A stretch of DNA of 53,417 nucleotides. Origin: Verrucomicrobia bacterium UBA1200 (GTDB taxonomy: Bacteria; Verrucomicrobiota; Kiritimatiellia; RFP12; UBA1067). This document shows positions 8,943 to 18,700 of this stretch, piece after piece. The number at the start of each line of letters is the position of its first letter. The first letter of the stretch is position 1. A program made the translations under genes and the position numbers. The notes under the pieces were generated by a model, which did not search any database, was not told the DNA's origin, and saw only the letters and a program-made list of their open reading frames with translations. Location of the stretch: contig DBXY01000052.1 of the NCBI GenBank assembly GCA_002309765.1, positions 1 through 53,417 on the forward strand, read 5' to 3'.

Positions 8943-9343
8943 GGTTTTTTACGGTCCACCTGAAACGCCACTTTACTGATCCCCGAACGCTGCATTTTTT
9001 CGAGCAGGGAAATTCCCAACCCGAGCTTGGAGTCGCGATCGGCTGCGATCAACACCGAAGTGTCGGCAGATCCCATTTTAAGAATCGCCTCCACCAGCGC
9101 GTCCTCATCCGAAAACATGCGCCGGTTCAACGCCAACGTTCCGTCAGCGGCGATGCTCACCACCACCGGCTCCTCGCGTTGGGTCTCTCCGGTACCGCCG
9201 GGCAGATTAACCCGCAAGCCGTGATGGACGGTCATCGAAAAAATCGAGTAGATGAAAAACGCCAGAATCAGGAACATCACGTCCATCAGCGAAACCATCT
9301 CCAGCCGTCCCCGGCGGTTCTCGAAACCGGACTCTAGTTTCAT
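8939..9343 (-). CDS. exbD: Biopolymer transport protein ExbD/TolR
   Basis: 134 aa, the usual size for the family. One transmembrane helix at about residues 17-37 contains the essential membrane Asp in SLMDVMFLILAFF. A periplasmic domain follows, with the typical DG.L.LN and VLIAADRDSKLG segments. ATG 9343 overlaps the exbB stop and its own stop overlaps the tonB start, both as ATGA, so the three genes are translationally coupled. It is the proton-conducting partner of ExbB. TolR is the alternative, but the linked TonB-type protein and absence of tolA/tolB/pal favour ExbD. Confidence 0.9.
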   Translation of the reverse strand: MKLESGFENRRGRLEMVSLMDVMFLILAFFIYSIFSMTVHHGLRVNLPGGTGETQREEPVVVSIAADGTLALNRRMFSDEDALVEAILKMGSADTSVLIAADRDSKLGLGISLLEKMQRSGISKVAFQVDRKKP

Positions 9344-9963
9344 TCTGGCCGTCCCGCCCGATAAGCGGATTCCACCCGCAGGATAAACTGTTCCAGATCG
9401 CGGGTTCGATGCTGGAGCTGGGAAATCAGAAAATTAAGCGGGAACAGGCACAACAGAGCCGCGACCAAACCGGCCGCGGTGGTGATAAGCGCTTCGCCCA
9501 AGCCGGCGGTGGCGGCGACGGGATTGTCCATCCCTCCGGCGTTAAGCGCCCCGAAGGTGTTGATGATGCCCAGCACCGTACCCAAAATCCCAAACATCGG
9601 GGAAGCGGTAACCGAAGTGTCGAGCAACGAAATCCCGCGCCGGAGACGGTTAACCTCCAATTGCGCGGCGGCGGCGAGCGCGTCGCCAAAGTTTTCCCGG
9701 CATTCAAGCGCGGCCGAGACAACGCGGCAGTTCGGCGAATCTTTGCTCTTGGCACCAATCGCAGCGGCATCGTCACACTTTCCCGACCGCAGCAGCTCGA
9801 GCATTTCGGCCTCCTGTTTGCGGAAACAGCGGTTGGCGGCGCGGTATTTGAACAACGCGAAAAAACGGTCAAACGCCACGGTAAGTCCCAGCAGGGAACA
9901 GAAGAGGATTGGCCACATCACCGGGCCGCCACGCTGAAACCACGAAAAAACAGATTGGTCCAC
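9340..9963 (-). CDS. exbB: MotA/TolQ/ExbB proton channel protein
   Basis: 207 aa. Hydrophobic helices lie near residues 14-33, 108-135 and 148-172. The conserved ExbB core reads TASPMFGILGTVLGIINTF and then GLGEALITTAAGLVAAL. The start is GTG at 9963, preceded by a GGGGTAA purine-rich stretch; no better ATG is available before the first helix. It lies 30 nt after kdsD in the same direction and is coupled to exbD by ATGA. It forms the inner-membrane motor with ExbD and energises TonB. Confidence 0.9.
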   Translation of the reverse strand: MDQSVFSWFQRGGPVMWPILFCSLLGLTVAFDRFFALFKYRAANRCFRKQEAEMLELLRSGKCDDAAAIGAKSKDSPNCRVVSAALECRENFGDALAAAAQLEVNRLRRGISLLDTSVTASPMFGILGTVLGIINTFGALNAGGMDNPVAATAGLGEALITTAAGLVAALLCLFPLNFLISQLQHRTRDLEQFILRVESAYRAGRPE

Positions 9964-9993
9964 TTGTTACCCCGCTGCGGTCGGAACCGCGGT

Positions 9994-10974
9994 TCAAAGC
10001 ACCTTCATTTTCGGCAGATCCTGAATATCGACATATCCCGTAAGGTTGCCATCACAATCCACCACCGGCAAATCGTCAATCCGGTATTTCTCAAACACCC
10101 GCAACACGTCCACCGCGTAAGCGTTATCCTGAACCGAAATCGGATTGGCGGTCATCACCTCGGTAATCGGACTGTCCAACGCCACGTTGCCGCCCGAAAG
10201 GCGGCGGCGCAGATCGCCGTCGGTGAAGATACCGACGAGCTTGTTGTCCGACCCCGCCACCAGCGCCGCCCCGCTTTTGGCTTTGGTCATTGCCACGATA
10301 GCGTCCATAATCGTGGCATCGGTGTCCAACCGGGCCAAACGGTCGCCGGTACGCATAATGTCCGCCACCCGTAGCACCAACGCCCGCCCGATTGCGCCCG
10401 ACGGGTGAAGGCGGGCGTAATTTTCCTTGCGGAAATTGCGCAGGTCAATCATCACCATCGCCAACGCATCCCCTACCGCCAAGGTGGCGGTGGTGCTGGT
10501 GGTGGGCGCCATGCCGAAGGGACAAGCTTCCTTATTTATGGCCACGCACAGCACCAAGTCACTCATCCGGGCCAGCGTGTTTTCGGTATTGCCCACCATT
10601 CCCACCACCGGAATGCCGAGCCGGCGCACGGCGGGAATCAGCTTGATAATCTCATCCGACTCGCCGGAAAAGCTCAACGCCAGCAACACATCGTTTTCCG
10701 CGATGATACCAAGGTCGCCGTGCATGGCCTGGATTGGATTCATCACCACGCTGTGCGATCCGGTACTGGCCAACGTCGCCGAAATTTTCTCGGCGATATG
10801 CATATTTTTGCCCACGCCGGTAACCACGATCTTTCCGCCTTTGACGGTAGTCTGGAACAACAACTCAACCGTCTCCACAAAATCATCGCCCAAATGCTCG
10901 CGGGCAATCCGCATACCCTCGATTTCCGTATCCATAACTTCGCGGGCGCGCGCCAAAATCGCTTGTCTGTCCAT
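9994..10974 (-). CDS. kdsD: Arabinose-5-phosphate isomerase
   Basis: 326 aa from ATG 10974. This start is chosen because GGAG lies 6 nt upstream and the product matches the family length (about 328 aa); an upstream in-frame ATG at 11025 would add 17 non-conserved residues. An N-terminal SIS domain (about 35-170, with GVGKN, STGSHSVVMNPIQAMHGDLG and LSFSGESDEI) is followed by two CBS domains (about 195-255 and 265-325). It interconverts ribulose-5-phosphate and arabinose-5-phosphate, the first step to Kdo for lipopolysaccharide, and so implies a Gram-negative envelope. Its position just upstream of exbB-exbD-tonB links outer-membrane synthesis to its energisation. Confidence 0.93.
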   Translation of the reverse strand: MDRQAILARAREVMDTEIEGMRIAREHLGDDFVETVELLFQTTVKGGKIVVTGVGKNMHIAEKISATLASTGSHSVVMNPIQAMHGDLGIIAENDVLLALSFSGESDEIIKLIPAVRRLGIPVVGMVGNTENTLARMSDLVLCVAINKEACPFGMAPTTSTTATLAVGDALAMVMIDLRNFRKENYARLHPSGAIGRALVLRVADIMRTGDRLARLDTDATIMDAIVAMTKAKSGAALVAGSDNKLVGIFTDGDLRRRLSGGNVALDSPITEVMTANPISVQDNAYAVDVLRVFEKYRIDDLPVVDCDGNLTGYVDIQDLPKMKVL

Positions 10975-11067
10975 AAAAACTCCAATAAAAATGCCATCCC
11001 AAAGGGAATGCGGTAATTTAATCAAAAAAAAGGGGAAAGTGCAATAACGAAATGAATCCGCAGAAAC

Positions 11068-11688
11068 TTACATTTGGCGTCGGCAGACTGCCCACGCCGC
11101 CGCCGTACCTGCCGCTGCCGCGCCAAGGACTTGGAACCCGTAGAAACACGAAGCCAGCGCCAAAGCAAACAGCGTGAACCACACAGCCACCGGCCACCGG
11201 GCGGCAGGAACACCAGTCCCCACCCGCACCCTGCGCCCAACGGGCAGGAAGGTTATCGTGCAAACCCCGCCGGGCGGTAACGCGAACGGCACCGGATGGT
11301 CGGCAATCCAACGCCGTGGTTCGGCGATCTGCACGGCGCGGCTGCCGCCTCGTTCCAACAGCGGCTCGCCCCGCCGGTCTAGCGTCAAACGACACCGCGA
11401 TGCGGCATCGAACACGCCGGGCGCGACCGCGACCCGTAGCCATATCGGCCGCCCATCCGCCAGTGCCCGGTCGGCACACCGGTTTAGCCCGTCCGCCAGC
11501 AAGCGCAATGCGGATTCCGGCTCACCCAGATTTAAAAATGCGCTGGTATGGCGGCGGTAACGGCACAATTCAATCAGCCAAGCGGCTACCGCCATCGTAA
11601 AGGCGGCCGACACAAAAACCAAAAGGGAACATCCGGCCAAGAGGCCGGACATTCCCAATGCCAAAGCTACCAAGCCGATGCGGCGCAT
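11068..11688 (-). CDS. Membrane protein of unknown function
   Basis: 206 aa. Hydrophobic segments at about residues 5-42 and 168-198 flank a soluble Arg/Leu-rich central domain (about 45-165) with two beta-type stretches (RPIWLRVAVAPGVFD and GGVCTITFLPVGRRVRVG). No family recognised. The GC-rich sequence and two flanking hydrophobic segments suggest an inner-membrane protein with the middle domain on one side. It lies 8 nt after purN and 93 nt before kdsD within the operon, so it is very probably expressed with them. The GCS near residue 19 resembles a lipobox, but the hydrophobic region continues past it, favouring a membrane helix. Confidence 0.6.
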   Translation of the reverse strand: MRRIGLVALALGMSGLLAGCSLLVFVSAAFTMAVAAWLIELCRYRRHTSAFLNLGEPESALRLLADGLNRCADRALADGRPIWLRVAVAPGVFDAASRCRLTLDRRGEPLLERGGSRAVQIAEPRRWIADHPVPFALPPGGVCTITFLPVGRRVRVGTGVPAARWPVAVWFTLFALALASCFYGFQVLGAAAAGTAAAWAVCRRQM

Positions 11689-11696
11689 GGCACCGC

Positions 11697-12329
11697 CTAT
11701 CCGGCCGGAGCGATTTTCACCCGGCGACCTTCGACCGTAAGCCGGCCGTCGGCAAGCAGACGCAACGCTTCGGGAAACGCCAAATGCTCCTGCACCTGAA
11801 TCCGTTCGTGCAGCGATTCCGGGGTGTCGTCCTCCAACACGGGGACGGCTTTCTGGATTATGACCGGGCCGGTATCGGTTCCGGCATCAACAAAATGAAC
11901 AGTACATCCGGCAACCTTAGCCCCATAGTCAAGGGCTTGGGTCCAGCCGTGAACGCCCGGGAAAGCCGGCAGCAACGCGGGATGGATATTCAACACCCGC
12001 CAAGGAAACGCCGCCAACAGAGCCGGCTTTACGATTCGCATGAAACCCGCCAACACCACGGTGTCGACGTCGGCTTCGCGCAACCAGCCGATGCAACGCT
12101 GCTCCGCCTCGCCGTCCAACTTGGTTTTAAACGGGGCACAGTCCAGCCAGCGGCAAGGGATGCCGTGCCGACGCGCCCGATCCAAAATTTTGGCATCGGG
12201 CACATCGGACAGCACCAGCCTAATCTCCGCATTAAGCGTGCCGGCGATAATCGCGTCCAGGATCGACTGCATGTTCGATCCCGCGCCCGATCCCAGCACT
12301 CCGATTTTCAGCGGTAGATTTGCGGCCAT
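11697..12329 (-). CDS. purN: Phosphoribosylglycinamide formyltransferase
   Basis: 210 aa, the usual length. The N-terminal phosphate-binding loop is GVLGSGAGSN. The catalytic triad of the family is intact: Asn114 and His116 in NIHPALLPAFPG, and Asp152 in HFVDAGTDTGPVI. It transfers a formyl group from 10-formyl-THF to GAR in purine synthesis. ATG 12329 lies 6 nt after the stop of the small lipoprotein gene, and its RBS would have to lie in that gene's last codons. This makes purN the second gene of the operon, an unusual partner for kdsD and the Exb/Ton genes. Confidence 0.95.
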   Translation of the reverse strand: MAANLPLKIGVLGSGAGSNMQSILDAIIAGTLNAEIRLVLSDVPDAKILDRARRHGIPCRWLDCAPFKTKLDGEAEQRCIGWLREADVDTVVLAGFMRIVKPALLAAFPWRVLNIHPALLPAFPGVHGWTQALDYGAKVAGCTVHFVDAGTDTGPVIIQKAVPVLEDDTPESLHERIQVQEHLAFPEALRLLADGRLTVEGRRVKIAPAG

Positions 12330-12335
12330 AACCGG

Positions 12336-12566
12336 TTACTTCGTGGCTTCGTCGAGTTTTTTCTTCAGGTCGGAAGCGGCCTTCTCGGTGGCCTTCTCCG
12401 CGTCCTTGGCGGCCTTTTCAACCTTCTTAGCCGCGTCTTTAGCGGCCTTCTCGGTGGCGTTGATACCCTTGTCCAACTTCTCGCCGATCGTCTCTTCCTT
12501 CTTGCAACCGGTGAAAACAGTGGCGAATCCCGCCATCAACAAAGCAACCAACATAACACGCTTCAT
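12336..12566 (-). CDS. Small helical lipoprotein
   Basis: 76 aa. The signal peptide has a lipobox (FTGC, Cys21). The rest is almost entirely Lys/Ala/Glu/Asp in a heptad-like pattern (KAAKDA, KVEKAAKDAEKATEKAA), predicting one long amphipathic helix or coiled coil, like Lpp-type or apolipoprotein-like envelope proteins. GGAGG lies 6 nt before ATG 12566. It is the promoter-proximal gene of the operon leading to purN. An outer-membrane structural role is inferred; the sequence is too simple in composition to assign a family. Confidence 0.75.
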   Translation of the reverse strand: MKRVMLVALLMAGFATVFTGCKKEETIGEKLDKGINATEKAAKDAAKKVEKAAKDAEKATEKAASDLKKKLDEATK

Positions 12567-12580
12567 GACAATCCTCCATT

Positions 12581-12605
12581 AAAAAACACGGGAAAACCTT
12601 TTCCC
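12581..12605 (-). promoter_or_regulatory. Attenuator-like hairpin in lipoprotein-purN leader
   Basis: On the minus strand, GGGAAAA and TTTTCCC (12605-12590) form a short tight hairpin, followed after three bases by TTTTTT (12586-12581), immediately upstream of the ribosome-binding site for ATG 12566. This is the layout of an intrinsic terminator inside the leader, but the 6-7 bp A/T-rich stem is weak. Confidence 0.35.
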
Positions 12606-12618
12606 ATTAACAGCAGCG

Positions 12619-12648
12619 AGTATATAACAACCCTCCGCCCAATGTAAA
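12619..12648 (-). promoter_or_regulatory. Sigma70-type promoter of the lipoprotein-purN-kdsD-exb-tonB operon
   Basis: On the minus strand, TTTACA (12648-12643), an 18-nt spacer and TATACT (12624-12619) each match 5/6 of the consensus. They lie 53 nt before ATG 12566. Confidence 0.6.
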
Positions 12649-12687
12649 GCGAAAACTGGCATAACACGCGCGGATTTTGTAGGATCG

Positions 12688-12731
12688 GAAAAACGAAACG
12701 GCGGCCCGCTTCCGCAGACCGCCGTTTCGTT
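12688..12731 (-). terminator. Rho-independent terminator of the giant SGNH protein gene
   Basis: A perfect 13-bp stem (12692-12704 with 12719-12731) and a 14-nt loop end in TTTTT on the minus strand. It starts 20 nt after the stop codon at 12752. Confidence 0.85.
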
Positions 12732-12751
12732 CAGCTCTTAGAGCTAGCTCA

Positions 12752-15700
12752 TTACATCAATATGACGCAGGTGCCTTTCGGGTGCTTGTTGCGCAGCCAA
12801 AGCTTACCGTCCTCGATGACGAGCGCAAAGTCCTCGGAATAGTCCTTGCCCTTGTCGTCAACAATGGAAAGCTCAACCTCCGCCGCAGCTTCCTCGGTAA
12901 GCCCCAACGGAGCCGGCGCGAGTTTGTAGATGGAGCGGGTCGGCTCACCGTCGAACAGCGCACGGATGCGTTTCAACCCCGCGAGCGTCAACGGATCGGC
13001 ATTCACGAACGACACCGTGTTCTCCAGCTTACCGTCAACCACCTCGCCGGAGATTTCCCAGCAGTTGTCATCGCCGGTGAAGCGGAACGGCCCGGAGAAC
13101 GTTCCGGAACCCTTAACGGTGCCGTAAATCGGGCAGAATCCGTTTTCGCGAGGAGCGTTAACCAACGTGGATCCGGCAGCAAGATCGATATCACCGCCGA
13201 GACCGGGCTGCTCAAACTTCTGCGCGTCACCGGGCGTGTAGGCAATCGGCAGGTACCGCTCGTCGAACGCATTGTAGGCTCCGCCGTTGACCATGAACAT
13301 CAACGCGCAAGTAGTGTTGCCGTTAGCGTCGCTGAGGTAACCGCCCGAACCGCCGCTGGTGTTGGTCGAGTTGTCGCCGAGCCGGATGTCAAACTTGTGC
13401 CAGCCAGCACGGAGCGTAATGTTTCCGGTGCCAGTCGCACCGTTCGAGGTGGCCGTAAAGAGACGCCGTCCATCGACATCGAGCGCGATCTGATCGTCGA
13501 AACGTCCCTGGAAGGTCCAGGTGCCTTCCTGCTCCGGCTCAACCTTGAAGTAGCCGTCGAAGCGCGTGCACGCGCCGCCGAGCGGTGCATTCGTGCCGGT
13601 TGAATACTTCACATTAATAACCTGCAGCGAATTCGTCACGACATCGATCGCGGCGTATTTGCTCTCATCAACCGTATCGTAGATGGCAAGGTTGCTCGCG
13701 GGATTGATGTACTTGCGCCACCTCACGCTCGTGCGGGCATTGACATCCTGGCGCATCCTCAACGGGATGGTCGTGGTGTCGAACACGGTGTATGCTGAGT
13801 CGCCGGGTGCCTTGAACGAGATCGTATCCGTTCCGCTGTTTCTCGGCCCGATGGTCTGGTTCGCGGCATCGCAGTAGATGGAAATCAGGAACTTGTGCCA
13901 GCCTGCCGTCAGCGCGATGCTCTTTTCGGTGGTGGTGTTCTTACCCGCCCGGTCAAGTTCGACGTTGTCGATTTGGAGTCCGTTGTGTACAACTCCGTTG
14001 TGGGTGAAGTACCACGTACCCTCCTGCTCCTCGCTCACGTAAAACTCGCCGATGTAGTTGAATCCCGATCCGCTGCCGTACTTCACGTCCGCAATTGCAG
14101 AAGCCTTACGGTTGAAGTACGTGAGCGACGTCGCGACGAACGGCGTGATGCTGTCCGGGGTCGTATTGATGAAGGCGGGCTGCATGGTGTTCCAAGCGTT
14201 GCCCGACCATGTCCACGCCAGGAACTCCACCATGTTGGTTCCCGCAATGTCAAGCGTGACATTCGCATTCTCCGCGAGCGTAAGACCGCCAGCGAAGCCG
14301 GCCGCGTTCTTAAAATCGACCGTACCCGTAGAATCAACCGTCCACTTGCCGAGCGGGATACCCTGGATACCGGGACGATCCGGCGCAAACGTGCCAGAAC
14401 CCGTGAGAGTGACATCACTCGCGCCCGCAAGGCCCGTACCCCACTTCACATTCTTGCCGTTCAAGTCGAACGTCACCTTGCCGCCCTTCTTCGGACTGCC
14501 AAAGGCCGCGGTCATACCTGCCTTACCGATGTTGAAGTTGTCGGTCGCCCGCAACGTACCGTTCTCCATATTGAAGACGGTGCGCGTCGGCTGGGCCCAC
14601 GCCGCCTGAATGCCGCCCGATCCGACTTCGAGGAGACCGTCGGTAAAGATGAGCGAACCAGCGTAGGGCTGGGAACCGCGCCAGTTGGTGTAGAGGCCTT
14701 TGACGGCAATATGCGTGTTCGCGCCGGTGAGCGTCAGCTCGCCGCGTCCGTTGCCGGTACCAACCTCGAAGTTGCTCGCGGAGAACACGAGGTCGTTTGC
14801 ACGTATGTCAACCAACGGACCTCCGCCGACTGTGGAGGGGTTCTGCCCCTGCGAACGGAAGTGATACAGCGGGCCGTTTATCGTCAGCCCGTCGATGGTG
14901 GCCGAGGTCGCAGGATGGAAGTACACCACGCCCGAATGACCGCTCGCCGCCGTGATGGAGAGCTTGTTCTTCCCGAACTTCGGAATACCGTAACCATCGT
15001 TGTTCGTGCCGATCACAAGGCCACCGCCACCGGAGAGCGTCACGTCAAGTGTGGCATCGCCCCAGTCGCTGCGACCGGAGAGGTAGAGGTTACCGCCGGT
15101 CACCTCAAGGCGAGAATCGCCCTGCACCGTCGACGGATAGACGTAGGCGGTGCGTCCCGTTCTGAATACGGGATTCCCTTCGTTCACAAGGGGACCTTCG
15201 AGGTATTGGTTACCATTCGACACCGCTATCTCGCCCTTGTTCGTGACAACTTCCGTGTAGCGCATCGTCGCGCTACCATCCAAAGTAAGCGTAGTACCAG
15301 ACGTCACCGTGAGCGGCGTGCGCACGTACGCAGTACCGTTGTTGTTACCGATGCGCGCATTGGTGCCGTAGGCGTAAATGCCACCCACATTCCACGCGGG
15401 ATCGCCGTTGTAGAATCTGAAGAGACCGTAGAGGTCAATGCCGTTCGGAATGTTGAACACATTGTTGTTCGACCCGGACCCCAGTTTTCCTTCTTCCGGT
15501 ACAACCAGCTTGCCGACGGATATCTGTCCGCCTTCAAGGTATAGACCGTAGTCAGAGGAAGGACTGACCTTCACAGTAAGAGTCGCGTCGTCCGGACCAA
15601 TTACGGCGTTATTGCTAGAACTGCCCCGCAAGTCAATACGCCCAGAACCGCCGATCGTAGCATCGCCAGTCATTTGGACGAGTCCGATCGGGTTGCTCCA

Positions 15701-18700
15701 GTATGTATTCGCGTAGGACGACTTGATGGCACCATTTCCATCCGGCCCCGAACCTTCGATAACGAACTTCTTCTGGGATGTAATCTGAGCGCGCGGGCGG
15801 TTGTTTGCAGACGCCGTATCAATGTAGTTGAGGTCGAACTGACCGCCGTTCTTAACAGTAATCGTACCGGCGTTCTGCCCCGCCGCTCCGGTGACGGCAT
15901 CATCGCCCAACTTCACCGTACCGCTCTGGATTTCGATGTCGGGAGTGTCGGCGAGTACCGCTTCGCCGAGGGTGAGCGTACCCGATCCCTTCTTCACAAG
16001 ACGTTCGGAGGTTATCAATCCAGAACCAGTCAATGTGTAATCGGCGGCGGAATCGAACAGCAACTGATTGGCAGTGACATGCTCCGGCACCTGCACGGAG
16101 GCCACCTTCGTCGTCTCATTGCCGTCGAACTTCGCCGACCACGCAGGATTGAACGCCACAGGTGTACCCGTGCCGTTCTTAAGCCACGCGATGGAAGTCC
16201 ACACATCGGCGGTGGTCTGCGGTCTCCAAACGCCCTCGCTAAGTTCATACGAATCGCTGACCGCGCTGGCCGCGCTTACGTTCGCGCTATTCACGCTTGT
16301 GAAGCGGAAATACCAAGTCTCGCCGGCAGCAAGCCCCGATACCGTAGCCGTAACCGCACCAGGCTCGGTAACCTCGCCAACGCTCGTGGAACCGGTCACC
16401 GTAGCAAATGTCGGGTCGGTGGACCACTCAAGCGTAACCGTAGCCGAGGTCGCGCCTTCGCCGAAGTTCACCACCTCGCCCGTAACCTGAATATCAGAAC
16501 CAAGAGAACTAATCTCATCCACCCGCACGAACGCCGCGTCCAACGGAGTGTCGGAAGCGGTCCAAATTTCAATCTTCGCCACTTCGTATGCAAGCGAAGT
16601 CATCCGATCGCGCGTATTCGCGTCACCCATCCACGTATAGTCGATAGACTTGCCGTTATGCGAGAAGTTGCCGATACCGATTTCGTAACAGTCAGTTCCC
16701 GACCAGCGGTTGAACGCGAACATCACCTGCGCGGGATTCGCCTCACCGGGGGTAAAGCGGTGCACCTGCATTGAACCGTAGCCGCTCATATTGTTCGAGC
16801 GGATGTCGTTCCAGTCGCACCGGAAGGTCTTCGCCGGGGCGTCTGGCTTGCCGCTCGGATCAATGTTATACTGGCTCGGCCAGAACTCGATCCAGCCGCG
16901 CACATCCGTCGCGTCGGATGCCGTCGATTCGATGCCGGGCATGTTCGTCTTGACGCACAAGCGGCTCACAACGCACTGGTTGATGGTGGTGAGCGGAATG
17001 CCCACGTCATCGAGCGTACGGTCGCCAAAGGCATCCATCGACACCCAGATCCAGCGCGTAAGGCCATGGTATTCGTTCAGCGCGTCATCTCTGCGCTTGA
17101 GTTCAATGTAATAGCCCACGCGCGAGAGGTTCGCCACCGGCGCCGCATCGTTCACAATGGAATACGGCACATAGCCAAGCGTAGTGAGGGTCGTGCCACC
17201 GTTCGCCGCAATGTCGAAGACGCGCGCACGAGTCATGCCGGAAAGATAATCGGCCGGCACGTTGTTCTCGGCTCCGCTCGTCGTAGGCACCGTCGTATCG
17301 GCAGCGCCAAGTTCAAAGCCGGAATCGTCCGCGATAGCGGCCTCAATCGTCGCGCAATACGTCGCGGCCATCTTGTCCTCGCCCGGCCAATCGGGATGGA
17401 GGTCGGTTGCGCTCTGGAAGCTGCCGGTGATGAAGTTTCCGCTACCATCGTAGCGGTAGCACGGCGTGTAGAGGTCGGAGAAGTACGTGCGTTTCGCCGG
17501 GAACATTCCGCCCTCTATCGCGTTCTTCATCATCGCGTTGTACGCGATTACCTGCTCGTTCTTGGCGGCCTTATCGGCCATATCCACCACCGCGCCAGCG
17601 ATGAATTTCGCGTGCGGCTTCTGGTTGAGCACCTTCCACACCAGATTCGTCCAAACGGGGAAGAGTTCCGCCGCCGTCGCATTGTTCGAGTTAATGTCGT
17701 TCGTGCAGAGTTTGACGAGCACGAAATCGACATCACCCGCGCAGTCGAGCATGGTTTCAATGGCATCGATCGTGCCGCCGCCACCCTTCGTGACGAGACG
17801 CTGGCCGCTGATGCCGGAGTGCCACACCCACTCTTCGGGCATTACCGCACCGCAAATGTCCGCGCTGTGGACCTTCCAATGTCCTTTGGCTACCGGATCG
17901 TATCCGGCGGCGGCGAGCTTCTTCATGAGGCCCGTGCGCCAGTTGCCATAACTGCTGTCGCTGCCCTGCGTGATCGAGTCGCCCACGCAGAGGACGTTGA
18001 CACGGTCCTTCGCAGCGGAATAGTTCAGGTCGAGCCAGAGGCGGCCACCCTGCTCAAGATTTTCAGCCCACACTTTCACGTCCGCGCCTTGCGCGCTCGC
18101 CGTGTCGAAGATGGCGTTGAGCGCGGCGGCGTCCATATCGAGCGAGCCGTTGTTCCACGTCATCAACAAGAAGCGACCCTTGGTGTTCGCGGCGTAGTTA
18201 GAGGTGAGCGCGATCTTCGCGCCGGATGCAAACACCGGCGGCGCAACGAGCCGGAACGTGAACTTGGTCGGGTCGTACACCAGCTTGCCGGTTGCGCCCA
18301 TGTCGAGCCCGGCCAGATAGAAACCGCCGACTTCAGGGAATGTCGCCGTACCGTCAACCATGAACACTGTAGTGGAGAGGTTCACGGGATCCCAGCCAAC
18401 GTAATTGAACGTCTGGTTCGCGTTCTCGGGGAGAAGGATGTTCATGTTTGCGAGCGAAGTCGCCACCGTATCGCCCTTCTTCCAGTTACCGACAGTAGCG
18501 AATGTACCGTCCGTCCCAGCCCAAACGAAGTTCGCAAGGTCGGTGCGCGCGGATGCCGCTGTGTACTTCACCCAGAAGTCGATTCGGATGAAGGAGTAGG
18601 CGGGAGCGGAGATGTTACCCGAGTCCGTCCCTTCGGCACCGTATGTGAAGGTATAGTCAAACGACTTCGAGGTGCTGTGGCCAAGGTTGCCGAAATCGGC

